Part shown: piece by piece, positions 32,718 to 42,052 of the stretch
Layout: every line of letters begins with the position of its first letter
Position numbering within the stretch: position 1 is the stretch's first letter
Assembly: GCA_002471195.1 (NCBI GenBank)
Contig: DKPN01000081.1
Location: 1-42,410 of the forward strand
Source: Bacteroides sp. UBA7333
GTDB lineage: Bacteria; Bacteroidota; Bacteroidia; Bacteroidales; Bacteroidaceae
DNA: 42,410 nucleotides
Direction: 5' to 3'
Program-made: the position numbers and the translations under genes
The notes under the pieces: generated by a model
What the model was told of the DNA's origin: nothing
The model's input: the letters and a program-made list of their open reading frames with translations, nothing else
The model's database searches: none

Positions 32718-34064
32718 TTAAACACCTGTATATGTATGAGGTGTAATTGTTCTTAATTCTTGTTTTATATTTTCATTAACATCCAACTCGTCAATAAAGT
32801 TCTTGATTGACTTCTCTGTTATTGCTTCATTGGTACGAGTTAATGCTTTTAATGCTTCATATGGGTTAGGATAGGCTTCTCGGCGTAAAATGGTTTGTAT
32901 AGCCTCCGCTACTACACTCCAGCAATTATCTAAATCGGCTGCTATTGCCGCTTCATTGATTAATAATTTACCTAAACCTTTAAGAGAACTTTGAATGGCG
33001 ATAACCACGTGTCCAAATGGAACACCGACATTGCGTAATACGGTAGAGTCTGTTAAATCTCTTTGTAAGCGTGAAATCGGTAGTTTTGCCGATAAATGCT
33101 CAAATATGGAATTCGCAATACCTAAATTACCTTCAGAGTTTTCAAAATCGATTGGGTTAACTTTATGGGGCATTGCACTCGAACCTACTTCTCCTGCTTT
33201 GATTTTTTGCTTGAAGTATTCCATAGAAATATACTGCCAAAAATCACGATTCATATCAATGATAATGGTATTGATGCGTTTCATCGCATCGAATATAGCA
33301 GATAAATTATCATAATTTGCAATTTGAGTTGTATACTCTTCGCGCTCTAATCCTAATTTATTGGCAACAAAATTATCACCAAATTCTTTCCAATCGTATT
33401 GTGGATATGCTACATGATGTGCATTATAATTTCCGGTTGCACCACCAAATTTTGCTGTTATCGAACAAATTTGTAATTGTTTCAATTGCTTTTTTAAACG
33501 ATATGCAAACACCATAATCTCTTTTCCCAAACGTGTTGGCGATGCAGGTTGACCATGCGTCTTGGCAAGCATTGGAATTTCTTTCCAATCATTAGCATAT
33601 GATTCTAATTGTGCAATCAGTTGGTTTAGTAGCGGATAATAAACATCATTCAAAGCCTCTTTAATAGACAAAGGGACGGATGTATTATTGATATCTTGCG
33701 ATGTAAGGCCAAAGTGGATAAACTCTTTGTAAGCCTCCAATCCTCCTATTGCATCGAATTTTTCTTTAATAAAGTATTCAACTGCTTTTACATCGTGGTT
33801 GGTTACACTCTCAATATCTTTTACACGTTGTGCATCGGCTTCAGTGAAATTGCGATAAATTTCACGAAGTGTATCGAATGTTTTGGGATCAATACCAACT
33901 AACTGTGGTAAAGGTAATTCGCATAATGCTATAAAATACTCAATCTCTACTTGTACACGATATTTAATCAATGCAAATTCTGAGAAATAAGCTGCCAATG
34001 TTTCAGTTTTGCCTCTATAACGACCATCAATTGGTGATATGGCCGTAAGTAAATCAAGTTTCAT
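32718..34064 (-). CDS. purB: Adenylosuccinate lyase
   Basis: The 448-residue fumarase/aspartase-superfamily enzyme acts twice in purine synthesis, on SAICAR and adenylosuccinate. Recognised are LLTAISPIDGRYRGKTETL at the start, FGLTSQDINNTSVPLS, the base/acid segment AKTHGQPASPTRLGKE (about residue 168) and the signature GSSAMPHKVNPIDFENSEGN (about 290-305). Length matches the E. coli-type enzyme. A TAnnTTTG element lies upstream at 34090-34097; the RluB-like gene is downstream (gap 68 bases to its ATG). Confidence 0.96.
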   Translation of the reverse strand: MKLDLLTAISPIDGRYRGKTETLAAYFSEFALIKYRVQVEIEYFIALCELPLPQLVGIDPKTFDTLREIYRNFTEADAQRVKDIESVTNHDVKAVEYFIKEKFDAIGGLEAYKEFIHFGLTSQDINNTSVPLSIKEALNDVYYPLLNQLIAQLESYANDWKEIPMLAKTHGQPASPTRLGKEIMVFAYRLKKQLKQLQICSITAKFGGATGNYNAHHVAYPQYDWKEFGDNFVANKLGLEREEYTTQIANYDNLSAIFDAMKRINTIIIDMNRDFWQYISMEYFKQKIKAGEVGSSAMPHKVNPIDFENSEGNLGIANSIFEHLSAKLPISRLQRDLTDSTVLRNVGVPFGHVVIAIQSSLKGLGKLLINEAAIAADLDNCWSVVAEAIQTILRREAYPNPYEALKALTRTNEAITEKSIKNFIDELDVNENIKQELRTITPHTYTGV

Positions 34065-34089
34065 ATGTTTTTAGATAATTATCAAGTTG

Positions 34090-34097
34090 CAAAAATA
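34090..34097 (-). promoter_or_regulatory. Putative promoter -7 element of purB
   Basis: On the minus strand the bases read TATTTTTG, matching TAnnTTTG, 25 bases before the purB ATG; no clear -33 part and no purine riboswitch are visible in the 116-base gap. Confidence 0.45.
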
Positions 34098-34180
34098 ATC
34101 TTTTTGGCTGATTAATAATGCATAAGAGCTCATAAAGTTTTCACAAAACTTCATAATATTATCTCTGATTTTATCTGTTT

Positions 34181-35629
34181 TCAAAAGGTATATCCTGCAT
34201 TTATGCTAAAGCTCCATGTTGAGTAGTTATGTGAAGGATGATACTTATATTTTGTGTGTCGATTGATGAATTCCGGAGAAAAGCTAATATTCCATTTATA
34301 TTGATTGGACCAATACCCAATCTCGGTTTCTATAGATGTGAAGTTGGTATAACCTTCATCGCCTTGAACATTCAAATCATTTAGCTTTTCATCGTATAGA
34401 TTTCTGTTTTTTTGATATCCCGCCCAAGTAAAAAGTGAATAATTTCCGGCACTAAGATTAAATCGAATCGAGTTGTTGAAAGCTGAGATTTTAATTTTTG
34501 AATCGGTGCTGAAACCGCTACCAAAATTATAATCACGCATGTCGACCCAATAGAAATCCGATAAAGCTCCACCAAGTCCAATACCTGTAATATAAAACTC
34601 CCAATTGAATTGTAACTTACGCTCTTTTTTATTTTTATAATAAACACCGGGTCCTAATGCTAATACTTGTGCAAATCTATAGGGCGTTTTTTTATATTCA
34701 TGTGTAGGCGAATCCCAATAATCGAAATGTTGATAGATGCCGAATCCCCATTCGCTTCCATTTTTTTGAGGATAATACCTGTTCCATAATACTCCGGTTA
34801 TATCCATTTGGTTAACGTAAAACGATTTTTGGCCCGCACAAAAACGTAAGCCTAATGAAAACCAATCAAACGGCAACTCAATCTCTTTTTTTTCTTTATT
34901 ATAGACTAAACGTAGAGACATTTGTGCATAAGGCGAATAGGGATGATTATATTCAGGTTGCAACCATCTAACACCTGCTGATAAGTTGAAATCTACGGGA
35001 GTGTGGTCGGTAGATGATATTTTTGAATATTTCCATGCTTCGCCTGTAATCAATCTATTTAATTCTCTGGTAGGTGAAATAACACCCGTTAGAATTTCTC
35101 TAAATACTCTGTTGGCACCTTTGCTCGAATTGTTAATAACCTTACCCGAAAGCCGATATATGATTTCTCCATACATGCTGCCGGCCGCTGTTGTTGCAAT
35201 AAAATCATTAATGGATGGAGCTTCATTCTCGAGAAAACACTCCCACATAAAACTTCCGAAGCTAGTAAAAGGTATCGATTGAAAATAACTAAAACCGTTA
35301 GAACGAGCAGCATTAAAATAGAGTGCTCCATGATAAGGATGCATTATAAAATTTGTGCCTAATTGGTCATTATCCCAGACAAATCCTGTGTCAAAATTTT
35401 TACGTATGGTACCCATGTTAATATGAGCAAAATCTGCATTCATCACATATCGATCATACGACCAAACAAATAGATTTAATCCGGCAATTTCACCCAATGA
35501 GATTAGGGTCCGTTGCATAGGATGTAGTGGTTTTTTTTTTATTTCAAACGGTTGATGTTGCGCATGACATGGTAATGCTAACAAATAAACCGTAATATAT
35601 ATAAAGATATGCTTTACTGTTTGTTTCAC
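34181..35629 (-). CDS. DUF3943-like outer membrane protein
   Basis: The 482-residue protein has a signal peptide (to about residue 23, CHAQ) and a DUF3943-like region (about 60-200): FDTGFVWDNDQLGTNFIMHPYHG, FMWECFLENEAPSINDFIATTAAG. The rest is made of amphipathic strands with many aromatic residues and ends in YSTWSFSINAGYTF, consistent with an outer membrane beta-barrel. Function is unknown. It stands alone between purB and the MATE gene; the 247-base gap upstream (35630-35876) shows no clear TAnnTTTG element on this strand. Confidence 0.75.
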   Translation of the reverse strand: MKQTVKHIFIYITVYLLALPCHAQHQPFEIKKKPLHPMQRTLISLGEIAGLNLFVWSYDRYVMNADFAHINMGTIRKNFDTGFVWDNDQLGTNFIMHPYHGALYFNAARSNGFSYFQSIPFTSFGSFMWECFLENEAPSINDFIATTAAGSMYGEIIYRLSGKVINNSSKGANRVFREILTGVISPTRELNRLITGEAWKYSKISSTDHTPVDFNLSAGVRWLQPEYNHPYSPYAQMSLRLVYNKEKKEIELPFDWFSLGLRFCAGQKSFYVNQMDITGVLWNRYYPQKNGSEWGFGIYQHFDYWDSPTHEYKKTPYRFAQVLALGPGVYYKNKKERKLQFNWEFYITGIGLGGALSDFYWVDMRDYNFGSGFSTDSKIKISAFNNSIRFNLSAGNYSLFTWAGYQKNRNLYDEKLNDLNVQGDEGYTNFTSIETEIGYWSNQYKWNISFSPEFINRHTKYKYHPSHNYSTWSFSINAGYTF

Positions 35630-35876
35630 TTTTCTTCTTATTTTGTTGTAAACTTATGGCATTCAGTAATAATACCTATTATCATTTTTGAAACAAATGT
35701 TTTACGGTGTAATGATTGATTTATATATCTCACGATATAGGCTCTAATTCGAAATAGCAGTTAATTAAGAGCTTGTTTCCCGATCATAACCGTGGTATTA
35801 AACAAAGTGAATGTCCTTTGTTTTTTATTAACAAAAAAAGGAATAATTGGTTCTTTATCTTTAAATAGATGGTATG

Positions 35877-37220
35877 TTACGATTGTGTTTTGTATCTAAA
35901 ACGAGCATATAGCATAATACCTGCGCTGGTTAAGCCAAATGGAAATGCCATCCAAACACCCACAACTCCCCATTCAAAAATGAAACCAAAAAGATATCCT
36001 GCAGGAAGTGATATGATAAAATACGCAATGAATGCAATCCACATCATTGGTCTTACATCTGCAATACCTCGCAACGCATTCGCAAAATTAATTTGTAAAG
36101 CATCGCCGAATTGATAGATAAACATCGGCACGATAAGTGAGGCCACGAGTGATATTACTGACTCGTTAGTTGTGAATAATCCACCGACATAATATCGTGC
36201 TATAAAAATAGCTCCTCCCAATACTAAAACGAATAGCATTAATAGGTGAAATCCGGCATAGGCCGAGCGTCTAACATTGCTTCTATCCTTGCTTCCTTCA
36301 AAATTGCTAACCCTTACTGCAACGGCAGCCCCCATTCCATAGTATATCATAAAAGTAAGTTGTGAAATGGTGCACATAATTTGATGCGATGCCAAAGCAA
36401 TAGTGCCTAACCAACCAATCATAATAGCACTAATGCTGAAAGAAGCGGTTTCCATTCCCATTTGAAAAGCAACGGGCCAACCTAAGGCATTGAGCTTGTA
36501 GAATAACTCTTTTGACCATGGAAGACGGAAGAAGCCAATTTTATATCGGATAAAACGACGATTTGAAAGAAAAATTGCGGCAAATACAATCACCATTAAA
36601 ATGCGTGAAATTAAAGTGCTTATACCTGCTCCTAAAAGACCCATTTCTGGAAGTCCAAGTTTGCCGTTTATAAGAACATAGTTGCCAATAATGTTGAAAA
36701 GGTTGCCTCCTAACAGAATCCACATAGCAGTTTTAGTATCGGTGATACCATCAGTAAACTGTTTGAATGCATTAAACAGCAGTACAAACAGAAGCGAGCT
36801 TAATAATATAAGATAATATGGTCTGATGAGTGGCAAAAGCTCGGTAGGTTGTCCTAATTTATCCACAAATAGATATAATAGGGTCATGCACAAAGTAAGT
36901 ATTATAGCAACTAAAGAATTTGCAATGATACTAGCTCGCAAAGCAAGTCCTGCAGAAGAAAATTCTCTTTGTCCATAATGTCCACCTACGATAGGAGTTA
37001 AGCCATAAGCAAAACCGGTACTAAATATAATCGCTAAACTAAATAGACTATTAACAAAGGATGCCGCGCCCAACTCATTTGTACCATAGTGGCCAATCAT
37101 GAAAGTATCGGCAAAGCCCAAAATGATAATTCCGATTTGGCCAATAATAATAGGAGTACCTAGGTAGATAAGTGCTTTGTAATGCTCTTTGTAAGTGTTG
37201 TAAATGTTAGAAAGCGACAT
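35877..37220 (-). CDS. MATE family efflux transporter
   Basis: The 447-residue, highly hydrophobic protein has about 12 membrane helices in two related halves. N-terminal ALIYLGTPIIIGQIGIIILGFADTFMIGHYGTNELGAAS is the MATE opening, and the second half begins at about residue 238 with LGWPVAFQMGMETASFSISAIMIGWLG. It should export organic cations or drugs in exchange for Na+ or H+. It starts 18 bases after the M16 peptidase gene and is the third gene of the cyclophilin-M16-MATE operon. Confidence 0.93.
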   Translation of the reverse strand: MSLSNIYNTYKEHYKALIYLGTPIIIGQIGIIILGFADTFMIGHYGTNELGAASFVNSLFSLAIIFSTGFAYGLTPIVGGHYGQREFSSAGLALRASIIANSLVAIILTLCMTLLYLFVDKLGQPTELLPLIRPYYLILLSSLLFVLLFNAFKQFTDGITDTKTAMWILLGGNLFNIIGNYVLINGKLGLPEMGLLGAGISTLISRILMVIVFAAIFLSNRRFIRYKIGFFRLPWSKELFYKLNALGWPVAFQMGMETASFSISAIMIGWLGTIALASHQIMCTISQLTFMIYYGMGAAVAVRVSNFEGSKDRSNVRRSAYAGFHLLMLFVLVLGGAIFIARYYVGGLFTTNESVISLVASLIVPMFIYQFGDALQINFANALRGIADVRPMMWIAFIAYFIISLPAGYLFGFIFEWGVVGVWMAFPFGLTSAGIMLYARFRYKTQS

Positions 37221-37238
37221 AAAATTGTTTAGAGGGTG

Positions 37239-38480
37239 CTATGCGTTTAATTTTTTATATTGCAATACAACTCGATTGTTGGGATGAAATGCCTTGCGTG
37301 CCACAAATTGTATTTGTTCAGCAGTAACAGCTCGATATCTTTCAACTTCGTTATTTATATCTTCTGCTTTGCCGTGAAGTTCAAACCATGCTAAATTAGT
37401 GGCAACTGATAGATAGTTTATATTGCCAAAAATTTGCGTTGATTCAAATTTGTTTTTTACTTTTTCAAGTTCTTGTTCTACAATTAATTCATTTTGTATT
37501 AACTCCAGTTCATTGTAAATCGCTTTTTCAGCATCGTCAAGATTAACATCAGGAAGGGGTTTGCCTGTAATATGGAAAAGTCCTTCTTCAGATGATCCTG
37601 ATATATAAGCGTCAATACTTGAAAATATCTTTTTTTCTTTCACTAATCTTTGTACGAGACGGCTAGAAGCACCATTGCTCAATATATCGGATAACATGTC
37701 ATATGCATAATAGTCTGGATGTAAGCGGTCGCACATATGATATGCTATAAAGAGTGTGCTTATCGGAACATCACGTTCTACAGCCATACGCTGCTCTTTG
37801 TTTTGTGGAGTCTCGTGTGTATAGTTGCGTTGCGATATTTGGCGCGAAGGAATTGGGCCAAACCATTTTTCTGTTAATGCTATTGCTTCCTCAAATTCAA
37901 TATTGCCAGTAATAGCCAATACTGCATTATTGGGAGCGTAATGCCCGTAAAAAAAATCTTTTACTTGTTGCATTGTTGCATTGGATATATGTGATATATC
38001 TTTACCTATCGTTGGCCATTGATATGGATGATTTTTATATGCCAATGGACGGAGTAAATGACCTACATCTCCATAAGGTTGATTCAAACAGCGTTGTTTA
38101 AACTCTTCAATGACCACATCACGTTGTACCTCTAAACTGCGTTCTTCAAATCTTAGCCCCAACATTCTATCTGACTCCAGCCAGAAGCCGATTTCGATGT
38201 TTTGTGAGGGTACTGTCAAGTAATAATTTGTAATATCGTTATTGGTCCATGCATTATTTTCACCGCCTGCCAACTGTAAGGGAGCGTCATAATCTGGTAT
38301 GTTTTCTGATCCTCCAAACATTAAATGTTCAAAAAGATGAGCAAACCCCGTTCTATCGGGGTGCTCATCTTTCGCTCCTACATTGTAGGCTATGTTTAAA
38401 GCAACCATTTGAGTACTACTGTCCTTGCAGTGCACCATGCGTAATCCATTGGATAAAACGTGTCGGTTGATTTCGAGCAT
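37239..38480 (-). CDS. M16 family zinc peptidase
   Basis: The 413-residue protein is of the single-unit, processing-peptidase type. The inverted zinc motif HLFEH is at residues 48-52 and the third ligand lies in VVIEEF (Glu125/126). A second, inactive half (about 220-410) has FIAYHMCDRLHPDYYAYDMLSDILSNGASSRL. No signal peptide is seen, so it is likely cytoplasmic, or exported by an unusual way. Substrates are unknown. It starts four bases after the cyclophilin gene and is followed by the MATE gene. Confidence 0.92.
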   Translation of the reverse strand: MLEINRHVLSNGLRMVHCKDSSTQMVALNIAYNVGAKDEHPDRTGFAHLFEHLMFGGSENIPDYDAPLQLAGGENNAWTNNDITNYYLTVPSQNIEIGFWLESDRMLGLRFEERSLEVQRDVVIEEFKQRCLNQPYGDVGHLLRPLAYKNHPYQWPTIGKDISHISNATMQQVKDFFYGHYAPNNAVLAITGNIEFEEAIALTEKWFGPIPSRQISQRNYTHETPQNKEQRMAVERDVPISTLFIAYHMCDRLHPDYYAYDMLSDILSNGASSRLVQRLVKEKKIFSSIDAYISGSSEEGLFHITGKPLPDVNLDDAEKAIYNELELIQNELIVEQELEKVKNKFESTQIFGNINYLSVATNLAWFELHGKAEDINNEVERYRAVTAEQIQFVARKAFHPNNRVVLQYKKLNA

Positions 38481-38484
38481 GCTT

Positions 38485-39333
38485 TTATTTGATGATAGAT
38501 ACTTTTAAAATTTTAACATCTTCTTCAGGACGATCTCCGCGGTCGGTTTTTACGTTTTGAATTTTATCTACCACATCCATACCTTCTATAACCTCGCCAA
38601 AAACTGTATATTCCCCATCAAGATGAGGAGTTCCACCTACAGTGGTGTATGCTGCAATCTCTTCGGGTGTGAATTTGAATTCTGGAAGTTTTGCAGCTTC
38701 TTCAGTTGCTTGCTTTACAAGTTGTTCTTGCAAATCGTATAAACCATCTTCATTGTTCTCTTTACGCATTTTATAGATTTCTTTCATATGCTTTTGAGCC
38801 AATTCATTAAAGATTGTTTCAACTTTAGTATCATTTTTGCGAGTCTCCATTCCGAGAAGAGTTGAATCATTGTAGGTTTTGCCTGTTACAATGTAGAATT
38901 GACATCCTGATGATTCTTTCTTTGGATTTACTTGATCTCCTAGTCGCGCCGCTGATAATGCACCACGTTTATGAAAATATTTAGGATATACGATTTCAGC
39001 AGGAATTGTATATCCTACATCACCTGATCCTAATTGTTTGCCTTTTGGGGCATCTTTAGAGTTCGGATCGCCAGCTTGTACCATAAAGTCTTTTATAACA
39101 CGATGAAAAAGTGTTCCTTCGTATGTACCTTCTTGTGCAAGCTTTATAAAATTATCACGATGAAGAGGAGTTTCATTATAAAGTTTGATTTTAATATCGC
39201 CCAATGATGTTTGAATGCTGAGCATGGTTTCTTTTTGATTGTCCATATTCTTTATATTCTTTGCTTTAGATTGGCATCCGGCTGTTAAGCCAAAAACCAG
39301 TATAATTAATAGGGTAAATAAACTCTTTTTCAT
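38485..39333 (-). CDS. Lipoprotein peptidyl-prolyl cis-trans isomerase (cyclophilin type)
   Basis: The 282-residue protein has a lipoprotein signal with Cys20 (GLTAGCQSK). The cyclophilin fold is shown by HRDNFIKLAQEGTYEGTLFHRVIKDFMVQAGDP and, near the end, GGTPHLDGEYTVFGEVIEGMDVVDKI. Between them is a helical insertion of about 70 residues (DTKVETIFNELAQKHMKEIY and following), known in Bacteroidota cyclophilins. It should assist folding in the periplasm. The residues after Cys20 lack the acidic surface-export pattern, so it probably faces the periplasm. First gene of the operon with M16 and MATE. Confidence 0.92.
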   Translation of the reverse strand: MKKSLFTLLIILVFGLTAGCQSKAKNIKNMDNQKETMLSIQTSLGDIKIKLYNETPLHRDNFIKLAQEGTYEGTLFHRVIKDFMVQAGDPNSKDAPKGKQLGSGDVGYTIPAEIVYPKYFHKRGALSAARLGDQVNPKKESSGCQFYIVTGKTYNDSTLLGMETRKNDTKVETIFNELAQKHMKEIYKMRKENNEDGLYDLQEQLVKQATEEAAKLPEFKFTPEEIAAYTTVGGTPHLDGEYTVFGEVIEGMDVVDKIQNVKTDRGDRPEEDVKILKVSIIK

Positions 39334-39359
39334 AACATTCGATTTCAGTGATTAGTTTG

Positions 39360-39367
39360 CAAAGATA
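39360..39367 (-). promoter_or_regulatory. Putative promoter -7 element of cyclophilin operon
   Basis: On the minus strand the bases read TATCTTTG, matching TAnnTTTG, 26 bases before the cyclophilin ATG. Confidence 0.5.
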
Positions 39368-39422
39368 TATATTTTGACGCTAATATTAAATTGATTATGT
39401 GAAAGATGTAAATGGGGTTATA

Positions 39423-39483
39423 AATAATAGCTCAGTATGGTTGTGTGTTTTTAATTAAAAATCAACCATGCTGAGCTATTATT
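39423..39483 (-). terminator. Hairpin after RluA-family gene
   Basis: Arms 39423-39443 and 39463-39483 (21 bp, one wobble) around a 19-base AT-rich loop lie downstream of the RluA-family stop at 39559 on the minus strand. It separates that operon from the cyclophilin operon. Confidence 0.7.
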
Positions 39484-39558
39484 ATTTGAAGTTATCTTAT
39501 TCTTCTTTATTTATATTTGAATAAAAATTACATTTTGAGAATAATGAGTATTCAAGAT

Positions 39559-40224
39559 TTATCGAAAACTATTCCAGAGGTTTCCGGATGGCACTGGTGC
39601 TTCAAGTTCGATCGGTATTTTCGAAACAGGGTGGATGAAAGAAACATATCTGGAATGTAGACAAATACTTCCATCAGGATTGGAACGGGCAGCACCATAT
39701 TTTAAATCTCCTTTAATAGGACATCCCATTTTTGCAAGTTGGCATCTAATCTGATGATGACGACCAGTCTTTAAATCAATCTCTAATAAAAAATAATTAT
39801 CTGAATGACCTATTACTTTGTAATGTAAGATTGCTTTTTTTGAATTCGGCATTTCGCGTTCGTATGCATAACTTTTGTTTTGCTTTTCGTTGCGCACCAA
39901 ATAGTGTTCTAAAATACCTTCTTGTTGTTTGGGTGCATTTTTAACAATGGCCCAATAGGTTTTTTTTACTTCACTCGATTTAAACATTTCGTTTAAACGA
40001 GGAAGGGCTTTGCTGGTTTTTGCAAAAATAACAAGACCGCTCACAGGGCGGTCTAAGCGATGAGTAACGCCTAAATAAACGTTACCAGGCTTTTTATACT
40101 TCTCTTTTAAATACAGTTTTACAGTTTCTGATAAAGGAGTATCACCTGTTTTGTCGCCTTGTACTATCTCTGAAGCGGCCTTGTTAACTACAATAATATG
40201 ATTGTCTTCGTATACGACTGTCAT
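39559..40224 (-). CDS. RluA-family pseudouridine synthase (single domain)
   Basis: The 221-residue enzyme has the catalytic segment THRLDRPVSGLVIFAKT with Asp58 and the later EIDLKTGRHHQIRCQLA and CLHSRYVSFIHP, all RluA-family motifs. It has no S4 domain, in contrast to the RluB-like protein at 31204-32649, and is shorter than RluD or RluC. It isomerises uridine in rRNA or tRNA; the site is not evident. It begins nine bases after fabG and ends the tetR-fabG-rluA operon. Confidence 0.93.
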   Translation of the reverse strand: MTVVYEDNHIIVVNKAASEIVQGDKTGDTPLSETVKLYLKEKYKKPGNVYLGVTHRLDRPVSGLVIFAKTSKALPRLNEMFKSSEVKKTYWAIVKNAPKQQEGILEHYLVRNEKQNKSYAYEREMPNSKKAILHYKVIGHSDNYFLLEIDLKTGRHHQIRCQLAKMGCPIKGDLKYGAARSNPDGSICLHSRYVSFIHPVSKIPIELEAPVPSGNLWNSFR

Positions 40225-40233
40225 CGCAATGAA

Positions 40234-40980
40234 TTAAGTGTTCATACCACCGTCTACCTGAAGAACTTGTCCTGTGATATAAGATGACATATCAGAAGCC
40301 AAGAACGTTGCTGCGTTCGCAACATCATCAGGAGTACCACCACGGCGCAATGGAATTTGTTTTGCCCATTCTGCTTTTACTTCTTCAGACAGTGCTGCTG
40401 TCATGTCGGTGATGATGAATCCTGGCGCAATAGCATTGGCACGTACTCCGCGTGAGCCCAATTCCAATGCAATTGATTTAGCTAAGCCAATCATACCAGC
40501 TTTGGAAGCTGAATAATTTGCCTGTCCAGCATTGCCGTGAACACCTACAACTGAGGCCATATTGATAATACTTCCCGCTTTTTGACGCATCATAATTGGG
40601 GTACATGCGTGAATGAAGTTAAATGCAGATTTGAGATTTACATTAATCACCATATCCCATTGTTGCTCAGTCATACGCATCATTAAACCATCGCGTGTAA
40701 TACCTGCATTATTAACGAGCACATCAATTCTTCCAAAATCTTTATGGATTTCTGCAACCACTCGCGCTGTGTCTTCAAAGCTCGCAGCGTTTGATGCATA
40801 ACCTTTGGCTTTTACGCCCAATGCCTCGATTTCTTTTACTGTGTTTTCTGCGTTTTCGTCGATTGATAAATCTGTAAATGCAACATTAGCACCTTCAGCA
40901 GCGAATTTCAACGCAATGGCTTTACCTATACCGCGTGCAGCACCGGTAACAATAGCCGTTTTACCATCTAGTAATCCCAT
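40234..40980 (-). CDS. fabG: 3-oxoacyl-[acyl-carrier-protein] reductase
   Basis: The 248-residue short-chain dehydrogenase has the NADPH site VTGAARGIGKA (Thr12-Gly19), NNAG at 90-93 and the full tetrad Asn115, Ser143, Tyr156, Lys160 (YSASK). High similarity to FabG in the loop TRDGLMMRMTEQQWD and the end YITGQVLQVDGGMNT argues for the fatty acid synthesis enzyme. No other fab genes are adjacent, though; the gene lies 16 bases after a TetR regulator, so a dedicated acyl-responsive control is possible. Confidence 0.92.
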   Translation of the reverse strand: MGLLDGKTAIVTGAARGIGKAIALKFAAEGANVAFTDLSIDENAENTVKEIEALGVKAKGYASNAASFEDTARVVAEIHKDFGRIDVLVNNAGITRDGLMMRMTEQQWDMVINVNLKSAFNFIHACTPIMMRQKAGSIINMASVVGVHGNAGQANYSASKAGMIGLAKSIALELGSRGVRANAIAPGFIITDMTAALSEEVKAEWAKQIPLRRGGTPDDVANAATFLASDMSSYITGQVLQVDGGMNT

Positions 40981-40996
40981 AATAATGTTATTTTAA

Positions 40997-41587
40997 TTAT
41001 ATATCTGTTTTATGAAGTGCGCCAAATACAATGTTGGCCACATATTTTTTTCTAGTTTCAATATCAAGACCAATACCTATTCGGCCTCTAATGTAAGGTA
41101 CCTCTATACCTTTTACGCAATAATGTATGAGTAGAGCGGTCATTTCAATATCATCTATATGAAATACATCTTTGTCTACACCTTCTTGTAAAACGCTTTT
41201 GAATAAAGCGATTTCTTTGGCATCAAATTTCTTTCTGACTTTTTCGACTCTCCAAATATCACGAAAAAAGTTGGCACGTAATGTACCATTTCTATATACT
41301 ACCTCTTTTACTGCGTCAAGACGTGTGTATATCATTTCGATAATCTTTTGATCGGGTGTAATGTTTTTTTCAGCAACTCTCTTCATTAAGTCAGAAAGGA
41401 TATCCAATTCTGATTCAACTACAGCCGAATATATTTCGTCCTTGCTCTTGAAGTATGTATATAGTGTTCTTCTGCCTTTTTTGGAAGCGAGCGCAATATC
41501 ATTCATGGTTGTGTTTTCTACTCCCACTTTGGCAAACAATTGTCGCGCTACATCTACAAGTCGAGCTTTAGTTTTAGACACTGTCAT
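40997..41587 (-). CDS. TetR/AcrR family transcriptional regulator
   Basis: The 196-residue protein has an N-terminal helix-turn-helix (ARQLFAKVGVENTTMNDIALASKKGRRTLYTYFKSKDEIYSAVV, residues about 13-57) in the TetR consensus, and an all-helical ligand domain. The ligand is unknown. It leads the operon with fabG and the RluA-family gene; TetR proteins next to fatty acid genes often sense acyl-CoA or acyl chains (general knowledge). A TAnnTTTG element lies at 41623-41630. Confidence 0.9.
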   Translation of the reverse strand: MTVSKTKARLVDVARQLFAKVGVENTTMNDIALASKKGRRTLYTYFKSKDEIYSAVVESELDILSDLMKRVAEKNITPDQKIIEMIYTRLDAVKEVVYRNGTLRANFFRDIWRVEKVRKKFDAKEIALFKSVLQEGVDKDVFHIDDIEMTALLIHYCVKGIEVPYIRGRIGIGLDIETRKKYVANIVFGALHKTDI

Positions 41588-41622
41588 AAATTTAATAATT
41601 GCACATTGGTGAATAATATGAG

Positions 41623-41630
41623 CAAAAGTA
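41623..41630 (-). promoter_or_regulatory. Putative promoter -7 element of tetR-fabG operon
   Basis: On the minus strand the bases read TACTTTTG, matching TAnnTTTG, 35 bases before the TetR ATG; a CTTG 19 bases further upstream may be the -33 part. Confidence 0.5.
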
Positions 41631-41733
41631 CACGTTTATTTTGACAATGCAAGTAAAATAGGGGATTATTAATAGTGACTTAAAATTAAACATAAACAAA
41701 TTGAATTGTTAATCAATTGATAGGTAGTGTTAT

Positions 41734-41764
41734 ATCTTTTGTTAATATATAATTAACAAAAGAT
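41734..41764. repeat. 13-bp perfect inverted repeat upstream of initiator tRNA promoter
   Basis: Arms 41734-41746 and 41752-41764 are exact reverse complements with a 5-base spacer. The site lies between the divergent TetR and tRNA promoters, 12 bases before the tRNA -33 element, and so cannot terminate either transcript. It may be an operator or an upstream structural element. Confidence 0.6.
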
Positions 41765-41776
41765 TTTCGTTTATAT

Positions 41777-41807
41777 TTTGGTAGTTCGAAAATAAGCAGT
41801 ACTTTTG
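41777..41807 (+). promoter_or_regulatory. Promoter of first initiator tRNA gene
   Basis: TTTG at 41777-41780 and TACTTTTG at 41800-41807 are separated by 19 bases, the Bacteroidota spacing, and lie 14 bases before the tRNA. The second tRNA has the same arrangement. Confidence 0.75.
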
Positions 41808-41821
41808 CAATCACAAAACAT

Positions 41822-41894
<73 letters not shown>

Positions 41895-41899
41895 CTTTT

Positions 41900-41934
41900 A
41901 AAAAGCTTGGTAAAGAAATTTGCCAAGCTTTTTT
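41900..41934 (+). terminator. Terminator of first initiator tRNA
   Basis: Stem 41900-41910 with 41923-41933, 12-base loop, and a T run, six bases after the tRNA. Confidence 0.85.
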
Positions 41935-42052
41935 GTTTAGTTGATTTTTCTATTTGGCGTAATATTTTGGCCATTGAAGTTTATTTTGTTTTATTGCTGG
42001 TTATTGAATAAAGGGCTTTATTATTATAATTAGTTAATAAATTGATATATGT

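Noticed and set aside
35800..35850. A terminator hairpin after the MATE gene
   Set aside because: The T-rich and A-rich stretches near 35815-35840 pair only imperfectly; I cannot support a stem.
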